DNA of 56,250 bases from assembly GCA_049602155.1 (NCBI GenBank), contig JBMYRH010000033.1:1-56250 (forward strand). The letters run 5' to 3'. Numbering within the stretch: position 1 is the first letter of the stretch; each line of letters opens with the position of its first letter. The notes under the pieces were generated by a model that was given only the letters and a program-made list of their open reading frames with translations, did no database searches and was not told the origin of the DNA. The translations under genes were made by a program, and so were the position numbers. This document shows positions 14,308 through 23,755 of the stretch, piece by piece. The stretch comes from JBMYRH01 sp049602155 (GTDB lineage Bacteria; Myxococcota_A; UBA9042; PHBI01; JBMYRH01).

Positions 14308-17300
14308 ATGCGCTGGCTCACGGGCGCTTGGTTCGTCGTCTGCCTAGTTGGCTGTGGTCAGCCCGTTGTCGATCTGCCTGGCCCCCCGGATGCAAGGTCT
14401 GAGGCCGACACGACCCCAGCCGTCGATGCCCCGCCTGCGGCCGATGTTGCTCCGGCCATCGACACGATCCCAGCCGTCGATGCCCCGCCTGCGGCCGATG
14501 CGGTCCCCGCCGTCGACACAGCGCCAGGGGTTGACACGGCGCCGGTCACCGACACATCACCGCCTCCGCCGCCCTTGGACACCACCCCGCCGGAGTGGCC
14601 CGAGGGAGGGGCGCTTACGGCGGAGGATGCGGGCTCGCAGGGGCTGACGCTCAGCTGGCCCTCGGCGCTGGATGACAGCTGGGTGGTGGCCTACGTGGTG
14701 TCCCGTGACGGGGCGCCCATCGCCACGGTCGAGCCGACCTTCACCAAGCTCACGGTGTCGGCGCTCGATGAGGCGACGACCTATGTGTTCGGTGTGATCG
14801 CCGAAGACGGCGCGGGCAATCGCTCGGAGGTCCTCGCCCTGACCCTGAACACCAGCGACGTGTCGCCGCCGACCTGGGGTCAGGGGCCCAGCCTCTTGGC
14901 GAGCGAGGTCGGCGATACCCAGGTGACCCTCTCCTGGAGCGCGGCTCAGGATAACGTGGGGGTCACGGGCTACGAGATCCACGCCGAGGGCGCCGTGGTG
15001 GCGACGACCTCTGGCGAGACGACCACCCAGCTCACGGGGCTCACCCCCTGGACCGAGGCGACCTACGTGGTGGTCGCCCTGGACGCTGTCGGCCACAGCG
15101 CCCCGGGGCCCAGCGTGACCGTCAAGACGACCGACAGCGTCGCCCCGAGCTGGCCCGAGGGGGCGGCGCTCACCACGAGCGCGGTGACCCCGAGCGCCGT
15201 GACCTTGGCGTGGTCGGCGGCGGAGGACGCGGTGGGGGTCGCCAGCTATCAGATCCAACACGAGAAGGTCGTCGTGGCGACGACCTCCGGCGAGGCGCTC
15301 TCGGTGACGGTGTTCGGCTTTGACCCCTCGACCGCGCACACCTTCACGGTCTGGGCGATGGACGCCGCCGGTAACCTGAGCCCCGAGGGGCCGAGCGTCA
15401 CGGTCAGCACCCTGGATGGCGGGGCGCCGACCTGGCCCGAGGGGGCGAGCCTCATCGCCTCGAACCTCAGCGCGAACAGCGTGAGCCTCGCGTGGAGCCC
15501 GGCCATCGACGACGTCGGGGTCACGGCCTACCGGGTGTGGCAGGACGGCGTCCCGGTGACCACGGTGTCCGAGACCACGGCGGAGATCACCGGCCTCATC
15601 CCCTGGACGTCGTTCAACTTCACCGTGTTGGCCGAAGATGGCGCAGGGAACGTGTCAGCGCCCGGCCCCAGCACGAGCATCTCAACCCCTGACACGGCCC
15701 CACCGACCTGGCCTGATGGCGCGAGCCTCGTGGCGAGCGACGTGACGCCACATACGCTCACGCTCACCTGGGCGCCGGCGAGCGATGACGTGGACATCAC
15801 CTCGTATCGCATCCGCCAGGGCGGCGCCGACCTCGCGACCGTCGGCAGCGAGATCACCAGCCTGGCGGTCACCGGGCTCGACCCGTGGACCGAGGTGAGC
15901 TTCCAGGTCTGGGCGTCGGACCCCGCGGGGAACGAGTCGGCGACGGCGCTGGAGGTGACGGTCAAGACGACCGACGAGGTGGCGCCCATGTGGGGGGGCG
16001 GCGCGCTCGAGGTGTCGAACCTGACGCCCACCACGCTGACGCTCACCTGGCCCACAGCGACCGACGACGTCGCCGTGGCCTCGGTCACGGTGACCATGGG
16101 TGACGACACCTTGGAGGTCCTGGAGGGCGCGGCGACGAGCCTCGAGGTCACGGGGCTCAGCCCCTGGACGGAGGTGTCCTTTGGCGTCACGGCGGCCGAC
16201 GCCGCGGGGAACCAGACCGACACGCTCGCCGTCTCGGTGTCGACCCCGGACACCGCCAAGCCGATCTGGCCTGATGGGGGCGCGCTGGAGGTCTCGTCGC
16301 TCACCTCGACGGCGCTCCTTGTGAGCTGGCCCGCCGCCGTCGATGACGTGTCGGTGACCCATTATGTCGTCACCGTGGACGGTGGCGAGGCGGTGACCGT
16401 CGATGGCGGGGCGACCAGCGCCAGCCTCTCAGGGCTCCACCCGGCGCAGACCTACCTCATCGCCCTGCGGGCCTTTGACCCGGCGGGCAATGGCTCGACG
16501 GAGCTGAAGACCACCATCACCACCCCGGACGGGGGCCCCCCGACCTGGGAGGACGCCGAGCTGACGGCCACCGCGGGCATCACGGACGTCGCCCTGAGTT
16601 GGACGGCGGCGACCGATGACGTGGAGGTCACAGGCTACCGCGTGCTCCAGGGTGGGGTGGAGATCGCCGAGCAGGTCGAGCGGGAGCTCATCGTCTCTGG
16701 CCTGAGCCCGGCCACGACGTACACCTTCACGGTGGAGGCGCGAGACGCCGCAGGTCACTGGTCGGAGGACGGCCCCAGCGCCACCGCGACCACCACCGCG
16801 TCCTACGACCCCGGCTTTCGGAGGCTAACTCAGGAGCAGTTCAACCGGACCTTCTCCGAACTGTACGGGTATTTTTGGATGAACCCCACGGCCTGCAACC
16901 ACGAGGTCGCGTTCCCCAACGGCTGCACCACGACCCGGGACGCCGCCTATTGGTACGACGAGCTCTCCGGCAACACCCTCGATTGGGACTGGCGAGATTA
17001 CGCGCAGTATTACCCGAGAGACCACCACGTCGCGGCGCCCGGTGAGCACGGGGGGGGCTACAAGCGCCTCGACCAGGTGGTCTACGACGAGCACGCGGCG
17101 AGCTGGCTCACCGCGGTGATGTACATGGCGGACGCCAAGATCGAAGGGTGGATCGGCTACGAGTTCGTGTTGAAGCCCTGCAGGTTCGACCACTTCTACA
17201 AGGTCACCAGCTACGACGACTACGTCCACGCGTACGAAGGCTGTGTCTCCAACTTCATCACCGAGTTTGGGATGCGGGCGTTCCGGCGGCCGCTCACCGA

Positions 17301-18885
17301 GGAGGAGCACGCCTCGTTCATGGCGGTCTACAACGAGGTCGGGGAGAAATACCCGGAGGAGGGCTGGTCTGGAGAGCCGACCTACCAGTGGGCCGAGGAC
17401 TTCGCCAAGCGCGGCCTGAGGAACGTGATCGCCGCGATCAACCTCTCGCCGGAGTTCATCTACCGAGTGGAGCTGGGGGACGACAACGGTGACCTGACGG
17501 CCTGGGAGCTGGCGAGCCGCCTCTCCTACCACTTCTGGAACACCATGCCCGACGACGCGCTCTTCGCCGCGGCGGCGGACGGGAGCCTCCTGACAGACGA
17601 GGGGTATGACGCCCAGGTGGAGCGGCTCTTCAACGACCCCAAGTCCGAGCGGGCGATGGAGGACTTCTATCGGGACTACTTCCGGGTCGAGGAGATCCAG
17701 GACATCAGCCGCCAAGACGGCGCCGACGGTTGGGGCAAGATCATCTACCACTCGGGGCCGAACAACGAGGAGGGCCTGCACCCGTACAACAACCCCACCA
17801 AGACCCGGGTCTTCCGCATCCAGGAGGCCATGGCGGACGAGCTCAAGAACCTCGGGGTGTGGTTCACCAAGACGACGCCAGGCACCTACGAGGAGATGTT
17901 CCGAAGCAACCTTCACTTCCTCGAGTGTCAGGACATCTACAACTACGACGACGGCGCGTGCTGGGGTGCGGGCCCTTGGAGCCAGACCACCTACGGCATC
18001 CACGGGATCTGTGAAGCGCCCGGTGATGACTTTGGCGATTGCTACGACATCCTCTGGGAGGACAGCCAGACCGGGTGGGACGGCGTGAGCGAGCCCGTCA
18101 CCATCCCCCAACCGGAGCGCGCGGGGCTCGTCACCCGGATGGCCTTCCTCGCCCATAATACGCTCCAGGCCCGGCCGATTCAGCGCGGGCTCAAGGTCCG
18201 GGAGATGCTGCTCTGTGACCCCATCCCCCCACCGGAGAATTGCGACGTGGTCAAGCCCCCCCAGGTGGACGGCACCTGCACGGGCGCGGAGGGCGAAACC
18301 GGGGTGAGCTGCACAGATGATGCCCAGTGCAACGAGGGGGAGACCTGCGTCGGGTGGGACAAGCAGATGACGATGACCGTGCGCGAGAAGGTGGAGGAGC
18401 TCACCGAGACCCCCGGCACGAGCTGCGCCGGCTGCCACAGCACCTTCATCAACGGCTTCGGGCACGCCTTGTCGCACTTCTCCTCGGTCGGCAAATACTG
18501 GGAGAAGGAGCACATGTTCACCAGCGATAAGGACGCCGATGGCAACTGGCTCTACGACGTGCATGGCCCCGACCAATGGGCGCCCATCGACGCCTCGGGG
18601 ACGGCCATCCTCAACGGTGAAATGGTGGCGATCGACGGGGCCCACGAGCTGGCCGATGTGTTGGTGGACAGCGGTCAGATGGAGTGGTGCTGGAGCCGCG
18701 AGTACTTCCGCTTCGCGATGGGGCGGATCGAGTGGGACGCGGACGAGGCGTCGATCGAGGCCCTGGCCCAGACCTTGAGAGACGGGGCCACCCTCGGTGA
18801 CGCCTTCAAGGCCATCGCGCACCTGCCTCAGTTCAAAGCGCTCTACAAACCACCGGTGGCCTCAGACCCGGGAGGTGAACCATGA
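14308..18885 (+). CDS. FN3-repeat lipoprotein with DUF1592/1588/1585 cytochrome-like module
   Basis: 1525 aa from the ATG at 14308 (AGAGG 4 nt upstream); the signal WFVVCLVGC makes C16 the lipid site. A linker of repeated PAVDAPPAAD units follows, then eight FN3 domains (each beginning D..(P)P.W.EG and containing LTLSWSAA.DDVGVTGY) to about residue 830. The rest matches the planctomycete-type set DUF1587-1595-1592-1588-1585: RRLTQEQFNRTF; FGMRAFRRPLTEEE; LSPEFIYRVELGD plus ELASRLSYHFWNTMPDD; MAFLAHNTLQARPIQRGLKV plus GTSCAGCHSTFINGFGHAL (CAGCH haem site); and LADVLVDSGQMEWCWSREYF. Family members are exported haem proteins usually encoded with a DUF1552 partner, as here. Function in the literature is undefined. 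It overlaps the DUF1552 gene by ATGA. Confidence 0.9.
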   Translation: MRWLTGAWFVVCLVGCGQPVVDLPGPPDARSEADTTPAVDAPPAADVAPAIDTIPAVDAPPAADAVPAVDTAPGVDTAPVTDTSPPPPPLDTTPPEWPEGGALTAEDAGSQGLTLSWPSALDDSWVVAYVVSRDGAPIATVEPTFTKLTVSALDEATTYVFGVIAEDGAGNRSEVLALTLNTSDVSPPTWGQGPSLLASEVGDTQVTLSWSAAQDNVGVTGYEIHAEGAVVATTSGETTTQLTGLTPWTEATYVVVALDAVGHSAPGPSVTVKTTDSVAPSWPEGAALTTSAVTPSAVTLAWSAAEDAVGVASYQIQHEKVVVATTSGEALSVTVFGFDPSTAHTFTVWAMDAAGNLSPEGPSVTVSTLDGGAPTWPEGASLIASNLSANSVSLAWSPAIDDVGVTAYRVWQDGVPVTTVSETTAEITGLIPWTSFNFTVLAEDGAGNVSAPGPSTSISTPDTAPPTWPDGASLVASDVTPHTLTLTWAPASDDVDITSYRIRQGGADLATVGSEITSLAVTGLDPWTEVSFQVWASDPAGNESATALEVTVKTTDEVAPMWGGGALEVSNLTPTTLTLTWPTATDDVAVASVTVTMGDDTLEVLEGAATSLEVTGLSPWTEVSFGVTAADAAGNQTDTLAVSVSTPDTAKPIWPDGGALEVSSLTSTALLVSWPAAVDDVSVTHYVVTVDGGEAVTVDGGATSASLSGLHPAQTYLIALRAFDPAGNGSTELKTTITTPDGGPPTWEDAELTATAGITDVALSWTAATDDVEVTGYRVLQGGVEIAEQVERELIVSGLSPATTYTFTVEARDAAGHWSEDGPSATATTTASYDPGFRRLTQEQFNRTFSELYGYFWMNPTACNHEVAFPNGCTTTRDAAYWYDELSGNTLDWDWRDYAQYYPRDHHVAAPGEHGGGYKRLDQVVYDEHAASWLTAVMYMADAKIEGWIGYEFVLKPCRFDHFYKVTSYDDYVHAYEGCVSNFITEFGMRAFRRPLTEEEHASFMAVYNEVGEKYPEEGWSGEPTYQWAEDFAKRGLRNVIAAINLSPEFIYRVELGDDNGDLTAWELASRLSYHFWNTMPDDALFAAAADGSLLTDEGYDAQVERLFNDPKSERAMEDFYRDYFRVEEIQDISRQDGADGWGKIIYHSGPNNEEGLHPYNNPTKTRVFRIQEAMADELKNLGVWFTKTTPGTYEEMFRSNLHFLECQDIYNYDDGACWGAGPWSQTTYGIHGICEAPGDDFGDCYDILWEDSQTGWDGVSEPVTIPQPERAGLVTRMAFLAHNTLQARPIQRGLKVREMLLCDPIPPPENCDVVKPPQVDGTCTGAEGETGVSCTDDAQCNEGETCVGWDKQMTMTVREKVEELTETPGTSCAGCHSTFINGFGHALSHFSSVGKYWEKEHMFTSDKDADGNWLYDVHGPDQWAPIDASGTAILNGEMVAIDGAHELADVLVDSGQMEWCWSREYFRFAMGRIEWDADEASIEALAQTLRDGATLGDAFKAIAHLPQFKALYKPPVASDPGGEP

Positions 18886-20477
18886 CACGCCCCATGAACC
18901 GACGGATGTTCCTCCGTGGCGCCGGTGGCGCCGTCATGGCCATCCCCTTCTTGCCCTCGCTGATGACCCGGGCCTTCGCGGCAGACCCGGGCCCCGGGGA
19001 GGTGGGCAAGTGCTTCCTGGCCATCTGCACCGACCACGGCGGCGTGTGGGGGACCCATATGTACCCCGGCGATGCGACCTTGACTCAGACGGTGAGCTAC
19101 GCCGGTCGCGATGTGCGCTACGGGGCCCTCCCGACGACCCCCGACGCCGATGGCAACGTCGTCTTCTCCCCCGCGTGCAGCGCCAGCGCCCAGGTGATGA
19201 CCCCCACGTTGGCGGGGAAGTTCAACATCCTGCGTGGCGTCGATGTGCCCTACCGCGTTGGGCACTCATGGGGGCATCAGCTGGGGAACTTCGCCGACAG
19301 CTCGAGCGGCACCGTGGCGGGCATCACGCCCACCGGCTACCACACGGCGACCATCGATCAGGTCATGGCCTACTCCCCCAACTTCTACAGCCCGGAGGAC
19401 CTCAGCACGAGGATGACCCAGCGCTCATTCTGTATCGGCAGCGGACAGCAGTCCTGGGGCTTCTCGAGCCCCTCGACCAAGAGCGGCGACGTGGTGCAGC
19501 GCCCCAAGCACGGGAACAACAAGGCGCTCTATGACTTCCTCTTCTCCCCCGCCTCGAGCTTCCACAACGTCGACCAGGTCATCATCGATCGGGTCAAGGC
19601 GAGCTACGACCGCTTGAAGATGGACCCCCGCCTGTCCACCGGCGACCTCGCGCGGCTCAACCAACACGTCGAGCGGATGTTTGAGATCGAGCGCAAGCTC
19701 GCGGTCACGCAGAGCATGGCGGCCCCGCCCATCGCCAAGCCCACCGTCGCCTCGGACCAGAATTTCGATGACCCGTCCTACCTCTGGAACTCGGAATACA
19801 ACGCCGACTATTGCCATATGATGAACGACATCATCGTGGCCGCCTTCGAGACGGGGACCTCGCGGATCGGCACGTGGAAGCAGGGGCTCTTCTTCGTCGG
19901 CGACGCCATCAACGACTGGCACGGGAACGTGGCCCACGGGGGCCTGGGGGCCGCCGCCTCTCAGGACAAGACCCTGCGCTGGCACCAGGGGACCTTTGAG
20001 CACGCCATGGTCGACCTGGCGGCCAAGCTCGACGCCGTTCAAGCCGCCGATGGCATGACGCTCCTGGATCACAGCCTGATCACCCTGACCAGCGAGTCCG
20101 GGCAATACACCCACCACACGAACTGTGTGAACTTCCCGGTGGTCACCGCCGGCGGCGCCGGTGGCTACTTCAACACCGGCATGTTCGTGGACTTCTGCGA
20201 CACGACCAAGGTCTACCCGGACCTGGAGGTCTACGACGACCTGCCGCTGACCAATGAGAGCCCAGGCCTCTACTACCAGCAGTGGCTCGCCAACGCGCTG
20301 CTGTCTATGGGCGTGCCCTCCGACGAGTGGGAGCACTTCACCGAGCTGACCGGCGACGGCCCGGGAGCCTCGACGGCCACCAAGGGCTACGGTTTCCACT
20401 TCGTGAACGCATCCAAGGCCAGCGACTACGCGCAGGCCAAGCTGGTGATGGGTGACAAGCTGCCGGTGATCACCTGA
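18882..20477 (+). CDS. DUF1552 family Tat-exported protein
   Basis: 531 aa. It begins with a Tat-type leader: NRRMFLRGAGGAVMAIPFLP, ending near TRAFA. The mature part matches the DUF1552 family (CTDHGGVWGTHMYPGDATL; YSPEDLSTRM; LDAVQAADGMTLLDHSLITL; TSESGQYTHHT). The family is distantly related to the DUF1501/sulfatase-like alkaline-phosphatase fold, so a metal-dependent hydrolase role is possible (inference). Tat export implies folding, perhaps with a cofactor, before translocation. Its ATG overlaps the stop of the FN3/DUF1592 gene (ATGA), a strong sign of translational coupling and a shared periplasmic function. A hairpin lies directly after its stop. Confidence 0.9.
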   Translation: MTRPMNRRMFLRGAGGAVMAIPFLPSLMTRAFAADPGPGEVGKCFLAICTDHGGVWGTHMYPGDATLTQTVSYAGRDVRYGALPTTPDADGNVVFSPACSASAQVMTPTLAGKFNILRGVDVPYRVGHSWGHQLGNFADSSSGTVAGITPTGYHTATIDQVMAYSPNFYSPEDLSTRMTQRSFCIGSGQQSWGFSSPSTKSGDVVQRPKHGNNKALYDFLFSPASSFHNVDQVIIDRVKASYDRLKMDPRLSTGDLARLNQHVERMFEIERKLAVTQSMAAPPIAKPTVASDQNFDDPSYLWNSEYNADYCHMMNDIIVAAFETGTSRIGTWKQGLFFVGDAINDWHGNVAHGGLGAAASQDKTLRWHQGTFEHAMVDLAAKLDAVQAADGMTLLDHSLITLTSESGQYTHHTNCVNFPVVTAGGAGGYFNTGMFVDFCDTTKVYPDLEVYDDLPLTNESPGLYYQQWLANALLSMGVPSDEWEHFTELTGDGPGASTATKGYGFHFVNASKASDYAQAKLVMGDKLPVIT

Positions 20478-20481
20478 GCGA

Positions 20482-20501
20482 GGGCGCGCTCCGAGGCGCC
20501 C
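20482..20501. terminator. Short GC hairpin between convergent genes
   Basis: GGGCGC (20482-20487) pairs with GCGCCC (20496-20501) around 8 nt, inside the 30-nt gap between the DUF1552 stop and the reverse FN3/cytochrome gene. It would serve both directions; there is no U-tract. Confidence 0.45.
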
Positions 20502-20507
20502 CGGCCT

Positions 20508-23345
20508 CTACATCGCGGAGATCCAGTCGCGAATCTCCTGCACGGTGAGCGCCGTCTCGCCCTTGTCCGACATGTCCATGAAGCTGTCCCCGTCGGGATC
20601 GAAGAACCCCGGGGGCATCTGCCCCGAGCCCGGGCCCTCTTCTTCCAGGTAGAGGATCAAGAGGCTGCCATCCGGGTCGCCGGGGGTGACGACCTCGGCG
20701 TTGTCGATGACGTGGCTCGTGAAGTCCGACATCGAGGCAAACCAGGGCCCATGACACGCCTGGCAGGTCGGCTTCAGCGCATCCAGCACCGCCTGGTCGC
20801 TCACGCCCTGGACCGCCGCCTCCGTGGTCACGGCCAAGGTCGGGCCGTCCGCCGTGACGTGCCCCGCGGCGTCCATCGCCTGGACCTGGAAGACCACGCT
20901 CGTCGCCGGGCTCAACCCGGTCGCCGCGAAGGTGGTCACATCCCCCCCGGTCGTCCCCAAGGGCGCGCCGTCCACCGTGAGCGTGTAGCCGGTCACGGCG
21001 ACGTTGTCGGTGGCCGGGGTCCACACCAGGGTGACGGTCGTCGACCCGACCGCCTCGGCGGTCAAGGTCGCGCCCGCGCCCCAGCTCGGGGCCGTGATAT
21101 CCGAGGTGGAGACGGTGAGGCTGGGGCCGTCGATCGAGACCAGGCCCGTCGGCCCAACGGACTCGACCGTGAAGGTGTAGGCCACGCCCAGCGTCAGCCC
21201 GCTCACCGCCAGCGAGGTCAGGGGCGCGTCCACCGCGCCGATGGGCTCGCCGTCTCGCGTGACCTGGTAGGAGACGACCGGCTGCGCTGGCCAACTCAGG
21301 GTCAGCCCGTCCTCGGTGATGTCGCTGGCGGTCAGCACCGCGTCCTCGGGCCAGCTCGGGGGCTCCAGCGCCTCGGTGAGCACGTCGGTGACCGGGCCGT
21401 CGCTCGAGACCTTGCCCGTCGGCCCGACGGCCTCGACCCGGAAGGCGTACGCCGTGGCGGGGAGCAGCCCCGATGCGCTCCAGGTGGTCGTCGGGGCCTC
21501 GGTGGTCGCGACCAGGGTGTCGTCCTGGTAGACCTCGTAGGACACCACCCCCTCGTCGGCGTCCGTCCAGCTCAGGGTCGCCGCGTCGTAGCCGACCTCC
21601 GAGGCCACCAGGGTGGCCCCCTCGGGCCAGGAGGGGATGGGGTGGTCCGGGGTGAGCACCTCCACGCTGGGGTCGTCGGTCGACACGTTGCCGGCGCCGT
21701 CCGAGGCCTGGACGCTGAAGGTGTAGGCGCTCAAGTGCACCAGGTCCTCGATGGTCACCGAGGTCTCCTCGGCGGAGACGCTGGCGATGAGCGCGTCGTC
21801 TGAGCTGATCTGGTAGCCAGCGACGCCGTGGTTGTCCGTCGCCTCCGTCCAGCTCAGCGTCACCCAGGTCGGCCCCGCGTCTGTGGCCTCCAGCGTGGCG
21901 CCCTCCGGCCACTGTGGCGGGGTCTTGTCCGAGAGGTCCAAGGCGAGGGTCGGCCCGCCGAAGCTCAGGTTCCCCGCCGCGTCCTCGGCCTCGATCCGGA
22001 AGATATAGCCCGTCGAGGGGTCGAGGCCGCTCAGCGCCACGGAGAGGGTGTCGGCGGCGTAGGCGTCGATCTCCACGTTGTCCTGATAGAGGCGATAGCC
22101 GGTGACCGCCACGTCATCCTGCGCGGCGCTCCAGCCCAGGGTGACCCCGTCCGCCTCGGCGCTGGAGGCGAGGAGCGCGGCGTGGTCCGCCCAGGTCGGG
22201 GCCTCCTCATCCGGCGTCATGACCTCGGCGCTCAGCGCGGCGCCGGTGCTGTTGCCGCCCGCGTCCCAGGCGTGCACCTCGAACGCATAGTCGGTCCAGG
22301 GGCTGAGGCCCTGGACCTGAAGCCAGGTCGTCGCGCCGTCCACCAGGGCGATCTCCACCTTGTCCTGGAGCACCTGATAGGCCGTCACCGCCACGTCATC
22401 CGTCGCGGCGTCCCAGCCCAGGTAGAGGCCCGTGGGCGTGAGGCCAGACACCACGACCTCCGCGCCCTCGCTCCACATCGGGGCGAGCTCATCGAGGGTC
22501 TGAACCATCACACTCGGCCCGCTCGAGGAGAGGTTCCCCTCAGCGTCCTCCGCCTCGACACGAAAGAGGTAGCTCGTCCAGGCCTCGAGCCCCGTGACGG
22601 CGAGGCTCGTCTCCCCCGCCGCGACGCTGCCGATGGCGATGTTGTCCTGATAGACCCGGTACCCACTCAGTGCGACGTTATCCAGGGCCTCGCCCCAGGC
22701 GAGGGTGAGGTTGGACGCCGTGATGTCCGTGGCGCTGAGCTCCGAGGGCTCCGACCACTGAGGTGCGGTCTCGTCCGCCGTGGTCACCGTGAGGGTCGGC
22801 CCGTCGTCGCTCACGTTCCCGAGGGGGTCCTCCGCCTCTACCCGAAACACATAGGTCGCCCCCGCGCTCAGCTGGCTCACCTCAAGGGCCTGATGCGCCG
22901 CGGCCATCCGCGAGACTAGGAGCTCGTCCTGATACACGAGGTACGCCTCGACCCCACTCTCATCGAAGGCCTCCGTCCAGCTCAGCGTCAGGTGCGCTTC
23001 GCCCACACCGAGCGCCTGCAACCACGGCTCGGCCCCCCAGGTCGGCGCGAGTTCGTCCGGCGGAGACGCGGTGTCGGGGGGGCCCGGCGCGTCGGGCTCG
23101 GCGACATCCAGCGCCGGCTCCGGGTCGACGATGGCGTCAGCCGGCGGGGGCGTGTCGGGCGTGTCGGGCGTGACGACGTCCTGCGTGCTCACGTCTGCAT
23201 AGGCGATGTCCGCTATGCCCGCGTCGGAGCCCCCGTCGGTGGCCATCATGTCCGCCACGTCCGAGAGGCTCGTTGCGGGGTCCGAAGCGCAGCCCTGTGC
23301 TCCGAACATCATCACCAGCAAGAACCATGGTCCGCTTTTCTTCAC
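20508..23345 (-). CDS. FN3-repeat lipoprotein with C-terminal monohaem cytochrome c domain
   Basis: 945 aa from a GTG at 23345 (GGGGA about 6 nt upstream), chosen because it starts a lipoprotein signal (KKSGPWFLLVMMFGAQGC, C19); the open frame back to 23450 has no signal. After an Asp/Pro/Ala linker come eight FN3 domains with the same consensus as the neighbour (APxWxEGA, LTLSWxEAxDNVAVTGYxVYQD). The last 100 residues form a small cytochrome c: CQACH haem site, then GQMPPGFFDPDGD, whose Met is the likely sixth ligand, and a final helix TVQEIRDWISAM. The architecture mirrors the convergent FN3/DUF1592 protein, so the two probably share ancestry of the FN3 part and exchange electrons or bind the same surface. 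A Ca-like DPDGDSFMDMSDKG loop sits in the haem domain. Confidence 0.9.
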   Translation of the reverse strand: MKKSGPWFLLVMMFGAQGCASDPATSLSDVADMMATDGGSDAGIADIAYADVSTQDVVTPDTPDTPPPADAIVDPEPALDVAEPDAPGPPDTASPPDELAPTWGAEPWLQALGVGEAHLTLSWTEAFDESGVEAYLVYQDELLVSRMAAAHQALEVSQLSAGATYVFRVEAEDPLGNVSDDGPTLTVTTADETAPQWSEPSELSATDITASNLTLAWGEALDNVALSGYRVYQDNIAIGSVAAGETSLAVTGLEAWTSYLFRVEAEDAEGNLSSSGPSVMVQTLDELAPMWSEGAEVVVSGLTPTGLYLGWDAATDDVAVTAYQVLQDKVEIALVDGATTWLQVQGLSPWTDYAFEVHAWDAGGNSTGAALSAEVMTPDEEAPTWADHAALLASSAEADGVTLGWSAAQDDVAVTGYRLYQDNVEIDAYAADTLSVALSGLDPSTGYIFRIEAEDAAGNLSFGGPTLALDLSDKTPPQWPEGATLEATDAGPTWVTLSWTEATDNHGVAGYQISSDDALIASVSAEETSVTIEDLVHLSAYTFSVQASDGAGNVSTDDPSVEVLTPDHPIPSWPEGATLVASEVGYDAATLSWTDADEGVVSYEVYQDDTLVATTEAPTTTWSASGLLPATAYAFRVEAVGPTGKVSSDGPVTDVLTEALEPPSWPEDAVLTASDITEDGLTLSWPAQPVVSYQVTRDGEPIGAVDAPLTSLAVSGLTLGVAYTFTVESVGPTGLVSIDGPSLTVSTSDITAPSWGAGATLTAEAVGSTTVTLVWTPATDNVAVTGYTLTVDGAPLGTTGGDVTTFAATGLSPATSVVFQVQAMDAAGHVTADGPTLAVTTEAAVQGVSDQAVLDALKPTCQACHGPWFASMSDFTSHVIDNAEVVTPGDPDGSLLILYLEEEGPGSGQMPPGFFDPDGDSFMDMSDKGETALTVQEIRDWISAM

Positions 23346-23755
23346 CGGCTGTCCCCGTGCGCATGTGTTTTTCGAGAGGCCCCAATGTACCAAACCCTCC
23401 CCCAAGCGTCCCGGCTTACGCCATGGGCGCTTGAAACACGAGGTCCACACCGTGCCGAGAGGGCTCGGCCCCAGCGGGGCGGCTCAACCGCTGTCGTCGC
23501 GTCATCAGGCTGTTCACCGCCCAGCTGCCCACCGACCCAGGGTCATGTAATCGCCTGGGTCGAGACCTCCTGTAATTTCTGACAAAAGTGTACGACAGGT
23601 CACCGACAGCCGAACCGTTTACCGGGGCTCGTGGAGATGACCTGTAAGAGCTTCTCGCCCCGAGGGGGAGGGTGATACGCTCCTCTCAAGGTGCAGTGTG
23701 CTTAGCCGGACACCAGCTTCTAGGAGATCTCCCAAGAGGAGGAGAGGTCGAGGCG
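23346..23755. other. Divergent intergenic region with repeat copy C
   Basis: This is the promoter region for the reverse FN3/cytochrome gene and the forward hydrolase gene. It contains GACCCAGGGTCATG at 23534 followed by a CCTGGGTC, so GACCCAGG...CCTGGGTC can form an 8-bp hairpin with a 12-nt loop. The right half of the dispersed repeat is absent. Short frames here are not convincing. Confidence 0.45.

Noticed and set aside
16825..18822. 665-codon reverse-strand frame opposite the DUF1592 module
   Set aside because: It is a mirror frame of a GC-rich gene with third-position bias; its composition is His/Val/Leu/Gly/Arg-rich with no domain, while the plus strand shows clear family motifs.
20712..22919. 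Two 363-codon plus-strand frames opposite the FN3/cytochrome gene, and the 480-codon reverse frame 20470-21912
   Set aside because: All lie inside the FN3 repeats, are Arg/Gly/His-rich, and lack start signals; the lipoprotein frame explains the region.
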